Of a stretch of DNA of 64,000 bases, positions 1 to 11,657 are shown piece after piece (the first letter of the stretch is position 1; each line of letters starts with the position of its first letter). The stretch spans positions 10,540,001-10,604,000 of the forward strand of contig JBHGNT010000010.1 in assembly GCA_043228905.1 (NCBI GenBank). The letters are read 5' to 3'. The DNA is from Azolla caroliniana (lineage: Eukaryota > Polypodiophyta). A program made the translations under genes and the position numbers. A model generated the notes under the pieces. It was not told the DNA's origin. It worked only from the letters and a program-made list of their open reading frames with translations, and ran no database searches.

Positions 1-483
1 AACTTTACAAGAGTAACACTAAAGTGCTTAAGATAAAAGCTTAATTATATTAGCATGAGATGAGAAAATAAAGCAAACATTAGGGCAAAGAAAGAGAAAG
101 GACCACAAGAGATTAGGGATAGAGCTCTAGCTCTAGGTAAAACTAAAGAATGAAGTTTAAATTTTATATTTTTTCTTCTGTACTTTTTTACATTTTACAC
201 TTATGTCCCTTTTAACATTTTTGGACATTGGCTCTTACCCTAAGGCTCAACTAACCTCTTTATTGTATATCTTATGATTGCTTAATAATCTATTGTAGAC
301 AAACTTGTCACTCTAATACCATTTTTTGGAGTTATGATAATCACAATTTTACGTAATCCCTCAAGACTTAAAAGAAGCCAACACTCAAAGACACAGTGAG
401 AGAGTGCAAAGATTGATTCATCCAAAATTCTAGAGATGGCAGCTTCATTGTTCACAATAGTAGGTATAAGATCATATAGAAGA

Positions 484-487
<4 letters not shown>
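1..487. other. AT-rich spacer, no gene recognised
   Basis: I see no coding signature here. The short open frames reading through its right end owe their length to the adjacent CT tract (Arg-Glu or Ser-Leu repeats) and are not genes. Confidence 0.6.

Positions 488-551
<64 letters not shown>
488..551. repeat. (CT)n microsatellite, about 32 units
   Basis: An uninterrupted CT dinucleotide run that ends exactly where LINE reverse transcriptase coding sequence begins (TAC GCA GAC GAC at 552-563). Translation gives Ser-Leu repeats on the plus strand and Arg-Glu repeats on the minus strand, which explains the spurious ORFs over it. Confidence 0.97.
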
Positions 552-554
<3 letters not shown>

Positions 555-1851
555 GCAGACGACATTGTCTTGCTCTTGGAGTTGGAACACGACCTACAAA
601 AGCATCTTAATGCCCTAGATGACTTTTGTACACAACGAGGACTGGTAGTGAATCTAGCGAAAACTAAAGTCCTTATCTTTCATACATCATCCCGAGTTAG
701 GAGTAAATGTCAACTAATCCTCTCTAATAAACTAGTTGAGGTAGTTGGATCGTATGCATACTTGGGAGGTACTTTTAGTGCTCACTCAGGTAAATTCTCG
801 ATGACCCATGCAGCCAAAGATAGGCTAACAAGAGGGTATGCATCCCTCTCACTCTTAGAGAGACAATGCCACCATGCATACTTTCAAGAGCCACGGACTA
901 AGGGATGGCTCTTCGACTCATTGGTGACCCCTTCTTTCATGTATGCATCAGTAGTATGGGCTCCAGGTCTACCATCTTTCATGTGGACGCAATTAGAGAG
1001 ACCTTTGGTGATGATGTTATCACGTCAACTCCGAAGCAAATCGGCAATACCACATGACATTATTAGAGTAGAGTTCAATCTGCCCCCGATGTTAATAGAA
1101 ACACTTTTTCAAGTGGTAGTTTTTATTCATCGGATACATAGCCAACCACAAGATAGGATATCCCGTCGAGCCTTTGAGGCATCCCGATCCCTACATGCGT
1201 CTGGAGACATTAGCTCTTGGTATAGCACTGTGGTGAGTTGGTTACTTGCAAACGGCATAGACATTAATAACCTACCTCCGTTTAAGTACAACCATGGGAC
1301 TGATCAAACCCTAATCTCTCATGAAGCCCGTAATAAAGTGATATGCCAAGAAATATGGCAAATTTACACTCAATATAAATGGATCACCCCATGAGAGCTA
1401 GTCCCACCGAAAATGTTGTACTATAAAGAACACTTCTTTGCACTTCTCTAAGTTAGGTTTTATTACACGACCAAGATATCTAGATACATTCTTATCAAAT
1501 GCACTAAGGGTAGCCATTGGACAACTTAGGATATCATCTCACCAACTTGAGATTGAGAATGGTCGGGCTAATAGAATCCCTAGAGAGGAAAGGTTATGTC
1601 GGTTATGCCACATACAGATAGAGGATGAGTATCACTTCACATGCAAGTGCCCAACTTATGCCGAGATACGGGCGGAATACCAAGACATATTAGGACCCTC
1701 TCCCACCCTCTCCAAACTATTAGATACCCTGGATGTAAAGAGACTAGGTAAGTATATCTTAGAGCTAAAACAACATAGGGAGAATAAATTGCAAAGTGTT
1801 AACCATAACCCTTTTACTATTCATCAACATGTAACTAGTGTAATTTTTTAG
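552..1851 (+). pseudogene. 5'-truncated LINE reverse transcriptase, C-terminal half
   Basis: The first frame runs 552-1394 and opens with the RT catalytic motif YADD (YADDIVLL), followed by a thumb/connection-like region with GLVVNLAKTKVL and SYAYLGG. A frameshift near 1394 moves the reading to 1438-1851. That part ends with a Cys/His cluster, RLCRLCHIQIEDEYHF followed by CKCP (about 1606-1652), the terminal zinc-binding motif of many non-LTR retrotransposons. Endonuclease, ORF1 and the fingers/palm part of RT before YADD are absent, so it cannot transpose. The C-terminal motif does not look like the zf-RVT module of the L1-type LINEs elsewhere in the window, so a different LINE clade is likely; which one I cannot tell. 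Weakly coding-looking sequence continues to about 2120 and may be its tail. Confidence 0.85.
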
Positions 1852-3589
1852 GAACAAGGGGAGACAATGAATGTGGATACACTTACGTCGTTCAGCCTCT
1901 CTCTTGAGGAAGCAGAAATGCAAAGAACAACCAAACGCCCTCGGCTGTTCAGATTCAAAACAAGTTGACACAGAGTAGAAAAGATTAAGAAGATAAGGGA
2001 ACGAGCTACGTCAACTAGAAGCTATGGTTGGGGTACCTTTTACATTGGGACCACGGGCCACATCCACATCGAAACCCTTTGACCTCCCGCTTCTCTTCGA
2101 GAGACTTCGATGGAAATGAAATTAAGCCTAGTATAACATCATTCTCATTGTAGAACATGTTTTTTATATAGAACATGTTTGTTATTTTACTAGAACTATT
2201 AAGCTTAAAACTCTATTTTTATCTTATTTTTATTTTTATTTTTTACTTTCGATGAATGGGTAAATATCCCATTTTTTGTTGTAAGTCATTTGTCTCATGG
2301 GCCAATTTTGGCCTTAGAAGACGTTAATATATCTTTCTTTCTTTTCTTTCTCTCTCTACAAAACTCCAAAAAGTAATCCATAAAAGCACCGCTCACCTTC
2401 GAGACCAAAGTTCTTCATGAATATACTTGAATTTGGTGGGATCACATTATTCCAACCCGAATTTGCCTTTTCTTTTAGTGTGTTGTATTTTTATAGTAGT
2501 GGGTACCTATGTAATGCACTCATTTAGAGATGAGTGTAAAAACCAAAGATTTATGTTATCCATATGTAATTATTATCGAACAACACTTCTCATCATGATA
2601 TCAAATGCACTTCTCATGTTTTCTTAAATTTCCATTTTATTTTGCTTAATTTCCATCATGATATCAAATTTGCTAGTATTTTAATTTTAATTTCTCATAT
2701 GTATACTTTCATTTTCATTATTTTCATTTCCAAAAAGCCTACACACACATTGTTCCTTCTCTATTCCATGAATAGAGGACCTACACCCATCTCAAGTGCG
2801 ACTCTTCCATCATGGTACTAAAACTAACTACTAGATGGCAACTATTTAGTCGAGCGCAAACAAGTAAATGGTTTATATCTCAAACCATTCAAAATGTTTG
2901 AAATTGTTAGGCAATAACTAATTAAACCAAATCATTTCATCCTCAGACCTAAATTGTTTAAAACCAAACCATTTATTTTTGGAAAAAAAACAAACAAACA
3001 AAACCAAACCATTTAACAATAAGTTACATAAAAAATATGATTGAAAATCATCAACATTAAAATATGAACAGTGGTATGAAAACAATGTTCTTAAGTTATA
3101 ATCACATGAGAACAAGGCAACGGTCTGTTTTGTAATACTTTTAAATCATAAGATGTTCATGAAGTAATAAACCATTTGCAAGTGAATATAGAAATGTTAG
3201 ACTTGTTCCTACTTATTGAGACCTTGGGCATGGAAAGGGTTGTGAAGTACATGCGCAAAGTTAAAATCCCTTACATCGGCTTGGGTTGTTTAGATGAGGA
3301 AAAAAGTAGGGACTATTTCTCATCAAATGGGTAATTTGTAAGGATTTGAAACTCTTGTGAAGTCTTTTAAAATATTAACTCCTCAATCAAATAAGGAACT
3401 AAACATAATATTTGTCAATAATAACTTGTAAACATGAGCCAAATTTAATATGCTTAAGTTGGGCTTTGTATCTAGTCAATCCACATAGTTCCTTGTTTTT
3501 TACCTCCGGTTAACCATATGGGGACATGTGAATTATTTATCACCAACATGAACATAGAAAATGTATTTATTATATCTATATTAAGCCTT

Positions 3590-4470
3590 TCAATGCATGA
3601 ATAATTAACTTTGCAAGTGAAGGTGTGTATATCACATTGTTCTAAATTCATGTAAGTTTTTTTAATTAGGTTTGACCGACAATCCTCTTGAAGACACCCC
3701 TCCTGATTAACTTATAGGCTTAACGATGTTTAAATTTTCATCGAATAAAAACAATCTGAGTAGAATGGAAAAGCATAAGGACCTTTCAATTAATAAAACT
3801 AAAACACTAGGATCAATGTCTTTATTTATATATCTAGGCATCATACCAAGATCCAAAAATCATATTGAGATCCAAATATGATGGATTCAACATTCATCCA
3901 ATGTTTCTCTACAATGAATAGAGATATGTACACAATATGGTTCTAATCCCCACCATGTAAATGGTATGCATCTCATAGCAAAAAATGTTTTTTTTCCAAA
4001 AAACAACTCATTCCATTAGTTATTAAACTCTAAAGTTGAGAATGTTATATACAAATCCCAGTAGGGATGCGATAGTTCCATCTTATTTGAGAATATGTGC
4101 GCAAAGACAGAAAACGTGTTGTTTTATGATAGTACATGCGTACATGCGTTTCCGAACATGAATATGTCCAAATATGCAAAGTGTAATGAATGGCTCATTG
4201 TAATGAAGAAAGGGTTTATAAAATCATTGCAACTCAAGCTCACAAAACTAAGAAGTTATAAAATCTTGTTTTTGTCAAAAGGTTACAGCATAGGATCATC
4301 ATTATAAGCATAAGTTTGGATTCATCTGTGGAACATTTGGTTCTTTCTATTGACACAAGGGATCCAAGTGAAGGTAGTAGTAAGGCATTCGTCCTTTTGT
4401 GTAATAGATGTAAGGGTATGGGAGCGTTGAAATTTTATGTAACCAAATATCCATTATGTACTAGCATACT
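3590..4470 (+). repeat. Diverged duplicated segment, copy 1
   Basis: Several landmarks recur in the same order about 3.3 kb downstream: the block CGACAATCCTCTTGAAGA (near 3678), CAAAATCATATTGAG-like sequence (near 3850), AATGAAGAAAGG followed by TTTATA (near 4203), and TATAAGCATAAGT (near 4302). The copies have many substitutions and indels, so this is an old duplication or two copies of an unrecognised repeat. No coding function is visible. Confidence 0.65.
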
Positions 4471-5396
4471 CAAATAATGTAGAACTTCCATAAACAAGTT
4501 ATCTATCTATTCAATTCCAGAGTGTCAAGTGACAAAGGATGTAATCATACCATAAACTTTTTCATAGAAAGAACCTAAGTCATAATCATAAAAGAGTGTA
4601 TGTAAATTGTAATCAAACTTGAGCGCACATGAACATCAAGAATTGCAAGGCTCCCTCTCCCTCTCTCTCTAAGAAAAGTAGCAACAATTACTTTGGGAGG
4701 TCCCCGTACTCCAAACACGAACACGGGTAGACTATTATTACTTATTGAATTATTGAAACCCGAGTCTCTGGATGCATTTGCAAGTTTTCACATGTACGGT
4801 CAATGTATGTTAAATTAATGATACAGTTGTCTATAAAAAAATTATTTTCAAATTTGTTGGAACTATTTATTGTGTTACAATCAAAACTTAAGACTTTACA
4901 AATAGCTTTTCAAATCTGTGTTTTCATGAAACCTCCTAGATACATACCACTAATAAAGAAAAACAAGAGCTTATCAGGGAAAATGAGAGGACTTGCACTA
5001 GCACAACTTATGTGTATGACCTAGTGATTGTAGTATTAATATTTATATATGAAAAGGCATGCAATAGATTGCATAATGTTGTTAATGTGAGTATCCAATA
5101 CGCATAATGTGTACATGTTAGTCTAGTCACACATATCATTCTCTTAGTCTTTAACTCTCTTATAAGTCTCCCTACTCTCACTCTTTCTCACTCTATGTCT
5201 CTCTCTCTCTCTTAGTCAAACACATTTCACTTCTTTTTATAGGTAGAGTTCTTTCTCACAAATGTTAAGACCCTCGGAGTTCTTGTTTGTTTTTCCACAT
5301 CTTTCTTGAACAAGTTTGATAATGCAATTACTACTATGAACTTAAGATATAGATTTTATCACTAGGCATAATATTATTTAAATTATCTAGTTGTAA

Positions 5397-5684
5397 GAAT
5401 TATTAATTGGCTTCCAAATAAGCTCAAGAAAGCTGTGGGAAAATATGCTAGAAACTCTGCCTCCTTTGATTACGAAATTGATTCCATTCATTCAAGTATA
5501 TTACATATGTTGCAAATAGTAAGGTTTGTTTCTCTTCTTTGAATTATTAATTGGCTTTCAAATAAGCTCAAGAAAGCTGTGGGAAAATATGCTAGAAACT
5601 CTGCCTCCTTCGATTGCGGCATTGATTCTATTCATTCAAGTATATTAGATATGTTGGAAATTCTAAGGTTTGTTTCTCTTCTCT
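5397..5684 (+). repeat. 144-bp tandem duplication (two copies)
   Basis: Copy 1 is 5397-5540 and copy 2 is 5541-5684, directly adjacent and differing at only a handful of positions. Each copy has an open frame of about 46 codons (NWLPNKLKKAVGKYARNS...). Copy 1 contains AATAGTAAGG, which fits a 5' splice donor, mutated to TTCTAAGG in copy 2. It could be a duplicated exon of a decayed gene, but I recognise no protein family. Confidence 0.85.
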
Positions 5685-6909
5685 TCTGCTTTCAATTTTT
5701 AATAATTTAGTTGGCTAGACTTTACTTTATCTTGTGTTATATGTAGGCCTCTCCAATTAGAGCAATGGCAACCATGAACAATGACCTAGTTCCTTTTTTC
5801 ATGGATATTATGGTTCCATGGTCACATGTGGCCGGATGACAACCACATACCTAGTAATCAAAACGCGGTTAGAAATTTGTAGTGTAATCACATAAGAATA
5901 ATGTAATTAGTTTTTGATAAATAATCATGATTCACAATGTATGTATTGTTATGTTTTACCAAGAATTGTACATGTGTTCAAGATATATAGAAAGAAAAAA
6001 CATCTGAATTACATGGATTCCTTTGGTAGGGACATGACCAATCTGACCACCCCAAGGAATTCCAATATCGCTCTTAGTATCTCGATCTCATTGAAGAGAA
6101 AAAGGTTTGCATTTGATGCAAGTTCTTGATTACTTACCCATTGTTGTCTTATATTTGGTCTTATTTAAACCTAGTCATTTGAGGATGAATCATTAAATTT
6201 GTCATTTCACATTGTTGGCTTTTAATGAATGAATGTATATTTTTCCTCTATTTACCAATGATTGAGCTTTTCATGTATTAAAGTAATATATTCTAGTTAT
6301 TTAGCGCATACAAATATAAATGTAGCATTGTTTTTCAGTAATACCCTTAACTATGTATCATCAACAACTTCATTGAGATACTATAGTTTCTAATGAACTT
6401 GACCTCACCTAAGGTAGTTGTTCATAGATGATAGATGTAATAATTACTTACGTCAACATTCAAAAAATGTAATGTAATTTATCTCTCCTTTGTTATCATT
6501 ATATTGTATGTAAATAGTGGTTCTATGCATGTGTAGGTGTGTTCTACTAAAGTTGATTGTTGCAAGTTTTTATTGCACTACGTACAACTTCTCAAATTAA
6601 TTCCCCATCTCTACGTACCGCATTGGCCTTTCAACTTTCCTTGACTTTTCTTTCTTCTACTATGATTACATTATTCTCACCTATTCAAACTCAATGCCCT
6701 TGTTATTATAAAGGGTTGCAGGAAAATAACTTGATTTTCTTTATGAACAACAAATTGCCATGTGAAGGGCACTGGTTTGCTATTTGTGAGAATCCCTAGT
6801 GACGCTAGAAGATAACTTTTGAAAACAATTGAGGTTGTGTGAGTTGAATTAATTGCTACCAATATGAGCATAACACCTTTATTCATTCTTAGTTATGATA
6901 TATCTTTTA

Positions 6910-7790
6910 GTGCTTAGATGTGGATGTCATGTTGCTCCAAATTCGTGTGACTATTAATTATTAACTTTGGCCGACAATCCTCTTGAAGAAGACACCCTGA
7001 TAATTAACTTAAAAAACTAGTAGATATTTCAACTTTTATTCAGTCCCAATAATCTCAGCTTAGAGAATCAATAACTTCATTAAAAATGTCTAGTCATCAT
7101 GCCAAGATTCCAAAATCATATTGAGCACCAAGTATAATAGGAGAATTCTTCAACTAGTGCTAGACTATGATGAACGATGATGTAGATATGGTTGATCTAA
7201 TACTTAATTATGTTACAAGCTTGACCGTAATGTATCCCGTGGTAGTTTGAACCGTTTAGTATTCTACACACAAGCAATTATGGTTGTGCCTATAACATCC
7301 TTGGTACCAATTGTCAACTAATTTAGTATTTGTCTCATAGGAGAAAACAATGTTGAATAAGTGCACACACATACACATGATAATATTTTAGGACAATGAG
7401 TACGGGTGAACTAAAAACTAGTAAAGCAAACTAAATATCTTCACATGCTACTTATAATGAAGAAAGGTTTTATAGTTCAAATGTAACTCAAGTTACAAAT
7501 AGAATAAATGGAGATGTACGCACTCCAATTCCCATCACTTGGAATTCTACAAATTTATCACCACTATAAGCATAAGTCTACATCCATCAAATTATGTAGT
7601 TTATTCTTTCTAGTGATAGAGCATCCAAATGAATGTATGTAGTAGGAAGGAACACAATTGTCCTTCCTAATAATATAGTGGATGAAAGGGTGAAGAAAGT
7701 TGAGAGTTAAAGTGTTTAACACTAAATGCCATTGTAAAGAAAAGAAGGGTTTCATTATGTACTTGTGAGGCTCCAAAAATATAAAATGAT
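6910..7790 (+). repeat. Diverged duplicated segment, copy 2
   Basis: Partner of the segment at 3590-4470, with the same ordered landmarks: CGACAATCCTCTTGAAGA near 6965, CAAAATCATATTGAG near 7111, AATGAAGAAAGG near 7457 and TATAAGCATAAGT near 7564. Some poly-T/poly-A-flanked CCCATTAGTTAG-type sequence of the same kind also occurs near 9930-9960 and 11690-11720, which suggests a dispersed repeat family. Confidence 0.6.
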
Positions 7791-9018
7791 AAACAAGTTA
7801 TATATCTAATCTATGTGATTCCATAGGTTGGCAAACTATTCAAATCATCCTTTGCCTTTTGACATCCCATGCATGAGCTACCCATGACCATCCATTTAGG
7901 TGTTTTAGAACTTTTCCAAGATATTGGTAATGTCAAAACCATGGTTGTTCCCCCCCTCCCATTAGTTGAATGAGGGGCGTGAAAGACATGGCATGTGGGA
8001 TAGTGAATGTAGGTGAAGTATATGAAATGATGGCTAGAGACATATGTGAAAGTGTAAGATAAATAAGTGAGATCTCTTATGTAGGATAGGATAGTCTTGG
8101 CACGGCCTACCTGAGAAAGGGATCGAGTTTGTGTATATAATGGAGTATATTCATATTTGGAAAAAAAAAAGAAAAAAGAAAAAATCATTTGGACATGTAT
8201 TTAAGGAACTTGATTTTAATTTTGGTTTATTAATAATTAATCATTAATTGATTACCCTAAGACCGAAGACAAATATGACTAGAGAATTTAAGAGAAAACG
8301 TTTTGGCAACTAATGTGATTAGCGTTTTACTTTCTAGTGATTAATGCCATAATTACAATGACTAATCATTATTGTTTTGCATTCACATTAGTGCTAATGT
8401 GATAAATATTATTGTAATTTGGATACACTCTGGTAAAAGGAGGTTTGACAAGGAATCTCTATCTATTTTGCTATTACATATCAAACATCAATTATTTATT
8501 GTGATAAGTTCTATTTAACAACTTCTTAATGTGATGATTTGACACATGATTGTTGTTGTATTTCAAATGTTAACTTATCAAGTTACGCAATTTCAACATG
8601 AGTTATATAATATGTATATGAGTTGTTCTTTGAGGTCAAGCTTCGGAATACTCATACAGAGATCAAAGCACACATTGTTGAAAGCTCATTAATTAGAGCC
8701 AAAACTCATTTCTTGAGTTAAGAATCTCACCTAATAGTTGCTTGCCTTTTTGTGAGAAATAAACAAATTTAAACATATTACCTCACCTAACCCCAAGATA
8801 AGGTTGGATTCAAATAATACATCTACTAGATGAAGTAAAACAATATCAAAATAACCACTTTTGGATTCCTAAAGACTATGTAACATTAGCCAAACAAACA
8901 AGGAAGACTTCTTCTGTGTGTATTGATGTGTAGGGATAGAACTGAATTGTCAAAATGGTAAAACCGTTCCTTATGAAGATTATGAATATATTAGTTTTAC
9001 ATAACACACTATAATTGT

Positions 9019-9019
9019 T

Positions 9020-9050
<31 letters not shown>
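9019..9050. repeat. (GC)n(AC)n compound microsatellite
   Basis: A short GCGCGC run passes into an ACACAC run. This alternating purine-pyrimidine sequence is of the type that can form Z-DNA. No gene is attached to it. Confidence 0.9.
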
Positions 9051-9054
<4 letters not shown>

Positions 9055-9642
9055 TTCATTTCAAACACAAAGGGCTAAAACTGATATTTAGTATCATAAA
9101 AAATGACAACATGTGAATAAAAAGTAGAAAGGTGAAATGATACAGTACTGGAACTCAACTTCCCATTTAGAAAAGGTTTCATTATTGTTGAATAAAAGTT
9201 AAGCCAACAATTTTTAACTTTATTCAATAATTTGATGGGCAATAAAGTGTATATATTCATTGTATGGATTCTTTAGATTTTAATTTGATGAGAATATGTA
9301 GTTCACTTAACACAATCATGAAATGTATTTTGGAATTCACCTCTAAATCATGAAAATTTATTGTCGCCAAATGTTGCTTCAAAGAAACCCACACAAACAT
9401 GCATGGTCATTTGCTAAGCTGAGCTACCCACCATAATAGCGTGATTTCCTTCTCTTTTTATGGTTCTCTCTATTGATTGACATAACATGTAGTATTAATT
9501 ACACAATAATTAAAACCCTCTACAATAGAGTCCTTTTCAAGTTGAATATCAAGCACTACAAGCATTGCGTTGTGGGTTCGAAACCCAACTTCCTCACCTC
9601 TCTATTATATACTTCTTTTATATCACTTAATTCACTAGATGC

Positions 9643-9715
9643 CACTGTGGAATGTAGGGGTTGAACCCATGACCACCTGGTTTCCATTAGGCAACCTTAC
9701 CAACTGACCTACATC
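9643..9715 (-). repeat. tRNA-related repeat head (SINE-like), diverged
   Basis: Read on the minus strand the segment has an A-box-like GTCAGTTGGTAAGG, then about 35 bases, then a B-box-like GGGTTCAACCCC, the layout of an internal pol III promoter. It resembles the better preserved tRNA-like segments inside the chromovirus LTRs at 10543-10612 and 11199-11268. It could be a SINE fragment or a stray LTR fragment; it is not a functional tRNA. Confidence 0.5.
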
Positions 9716-10523
9716 CATCCTATATTTGAAGATATTATCATGACACATACTCAAGTATGTTAATAGTATTAATCTCTCCTAACTAATGGAAAACTAGCTT
9801 CTTTTTGAAAAAAATAAACAAATAAACATTACTACTGATCTACACACAAGGAGAATAATTTTTTTATTACAAAATCTTCTTATCTTATTGATCCCTACAA
9901 ATCAAATTCATATAAGGTGTTTTTTTTTCCCAAAAAAAACACTACTTCCCATTAGTTAGCAAACGAAGTACATCAAAATTCAGCCATAATCAACAAAACT
10001 CACACTACTCCACACAAAACTAAGCATAATCCCCACCTTGCACACTACATGGATAAACATCATTGTGCTTAACATTGTCAAATCTTAATATTATATGGAT
10101 ATAGGGTGTCACTAGAAAATTTGGAGAAAATGAGCTATTGACATACTAGAATGGTAGAACCATTCATCATAGGGTTAAAAGCTCCCTTGTTTGCCAATTA
10201 TTGTAGTTAAATTCTTTGCCAAAGATGTTTCCTATTAAAGTTTTGATGAGTCTAGAGTCAAATTATGCATAGTGTTGGACCACCATAACCTTTAGCAACA
10301 TCATTGTCCTTACAACTATTGACATGGCTATTGAAAAATATTAAGAAAATATTCGGTCCAACCAAGAATAATAAGACAACATGTTAAAGTTTTCTCAACC
10401 ACGTTAGAGCCAATTTAGAAATATTTTTTTATTGCACTAAACATTTAAATATGCTTCAAAATTTGTAAATAGGATTCAAGTGTTACCCTAACTATGGTTA
10501 TAACATGCGTAGTATACCATATG
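9716..10523. other. AT-rich spacer, nothing recognised
   Basis: Low-complexity poly-T and poly-A runs and no coding signature. It ends at ATATG, the probable left copy of the chromovirus target-site duplication. Confidence 0.5.
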
Positions 10524-10736
10524 TGTGATAGACATATGCTACAATGGAAGGCAAGGATTGAACCCAATACCTCCTAGTCTCAATTGGGCAATCTTACCCA
10601 CTAAGTGACATATGCATTCTTGTATATAAGATATCCCAACTTCATGTATTGTAGATTGAAACTTGGAAGTTCGTTGCATGCATCCTTATGCATCCTCTAT
10701 TCCTAGCTTGCACACATTCTCATGCATACTCTATTT
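10524..10736 (+). mobile_element. Truncated 5' LTR of a chromovirus remnant
   Basis: Begins TGTGATAGACATATGC and follows the 3' LTR at 11182 closely through the tRNA-like block and the CTTGGAAGTTC block. Similarity stops at CTATTT (10736), equivalent to 11485 in the 3' LTR, so the last ~170 bp of the LTR, the primer site, gag, protease, RT and most of integrase are deleted. ATATG at 10519-10523 and GTATG at 11658-11662 look like a target-site duplication with one mismatch. Confidence 0.8.
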
Positions 10737-10762
10737 GACTGCTACGTCGCCACATCGCCACC

Positions 10763-11137
10763 ACCCATCCCTATGTGAAGCTAGATTACAAAAAACTCGG
10801 CCCCTTCCGTATCATCGAGCGAATCAACCGGGTCGCCTTCCGGTTAACGCTTCCCCCAACATTCAGAAGTCACAATATTTTCCACGTCTCTCTCCTCAAA
10901 ATCTACCATCCTTCTCAAATTCCAGGACGACAATCTCCTCCACCGCCACCCGTGGTATTATGGACAGAGGAGGAGTACGAGGTTGACCGGATCCTCGACT
11001 CCCACTTGCGTCGGCGACAACTTCAATATTTGATCTTATGGAAAGGTTGCCCCATTTTGGATGCCACATGGGAACCAACTTCACATTTACAAAATGTTGC
11101 AGAAGTCATTCGAGCTTTTCATCAACGGTACCCTTAG
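10763..11137 (+). pseudogene. Chromovirus integrase C-terminus with chromodomain
   Basis: The frame is open from before 10775 to the TAG at 11137. The N-terminal part has the GPF/Y module of Ty3/gypsy integrases (KLGPFRIIERI...NIFHVSLLK). It is followed by a chromodomain: EYEVDRILDSHL, LQYLILWKG and ATWEPTSHLQN, including the conserved W of LWKG and the WEP motif. In chromoviruses this domain directs integration, often to heterochromatin. The protein has no start of its own and lost the rest of pol through the internal deletion just upstream, so it is non-functional. The chromovirus assignment rests on the chromodomain; I cannot assign the sublineage. Confidence 0.93.
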
Positions 11138-11169
11138 AAGCCGGTCACGGGTCTTAGGAGGTGGCCTTA

Positions 11170-11181
11170 GAGGGAGGATAA
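11170..11181 (+). promoter_or_regulatory. Polypurine tract of the chromovirus remnant
   Basis: GAGGGAGGATAA immediately precedes the 3' LTR start TGTCATAGG, as expected for the plus-strand primer of a Ty3/gypsy element. Confidence 0.75.
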
Positions 11182-11657
11182 TGTCATAGGCATATGCAAC
11201 GGTGGAAGGCAGGGATTGAACCCAAAACCTCCTAGTTTCCATTGGGCAATCTTACCCACTAAGCTAGATATGCATTCTTGTATAAACCCAACTTCACATA
11301 TTGTAGATTGAAACTTGGAAGTTCCCTAGCTTGCATGCATTCTCTATTCCAAGTTTGCATATATCCTCATGCATCCTCTATTCCTAGCTTGCATGCGTCC
11401 TCATGCATCGTCTATTCCTAGCTTGCATACATCCTCATGCATTCTCTATTCCTCGCGTGCACGAATCCTCATGCATACTCTATTTCTAGATGGCATACAT
11501 AGCCCTACCTTCTTGTATAAATACTCAGGTGCACCTTGATTCTAATCAAGGTGAACAACACTAGTTATGGAATCATAAGTTTGAGTTCTTGTTCTTTTTC
11601 CTCTCTCCTAGTTCTTAGACTTGTCTTCGCTGTGCTCTATTATACTTATTCGTGACA
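11182..11657 (+). mobile_element. 3' LTR of the chromovirus remnant (476 bp)
   Basis: Runs from TGTCA to TGACA (short terminal inverted repeat TG...CA). It contains a TATAAATA box at 11516-11523 and, from about 11329 to 11505, several degenerate ~35-bp tandem units built on CCTCATGCAT and CTATTCCTAGCTTGC. Positions 11199-11268 read on the minus strand as a tRNA-like block: A box TAGCTTAGTGGG and B box GGTTCAATCCC. Confidence 0.85.

Larger units (their letters stand above)
1860..9010. other. Long AT-rich intergenic region
   Basis: About 7 kb without a convincing gene. It contains the diverged duplication, the 144-bp tandem duplication and several short polypyrimidine runs listed separately. 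Open frames are short and uneven in composition. Minus-strand frame 8188-7811 and plus-strand frame 6557-6799 are the longest uninterrupted ones; I recognise neither as a known protein. Confidence 0.6.

Noticed and set aside
282-618. ORFs encoding Arg-Glu or Ser-Leu repeats
   Set aside because: Translation of the (CT)n microsatellite on either strand.
6557-6799. Possible protease-like exon (ends with a GHWFAICENP-like peptide)
   Set aside because: The resemblance to a Ulp1-type His-Trp box is two residues only; no Asp/Cys partners and no flanking homologous sequence seen.
7811-8188. 125-codon minus-strand ORF with CMGC and Lys/Asp-rich end
   Set aside because: The N-terminal part is poly-Phe from a poly-A/T tract and the rest matches no family I recognise; kept only as an unexplained open frame.
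9566-9590. GGTTCGAAACC, a perfect-looking pol III B box on the plus strand
   Set aside because: No A box at the right distance upstream and no cloverleaf pairing visible.
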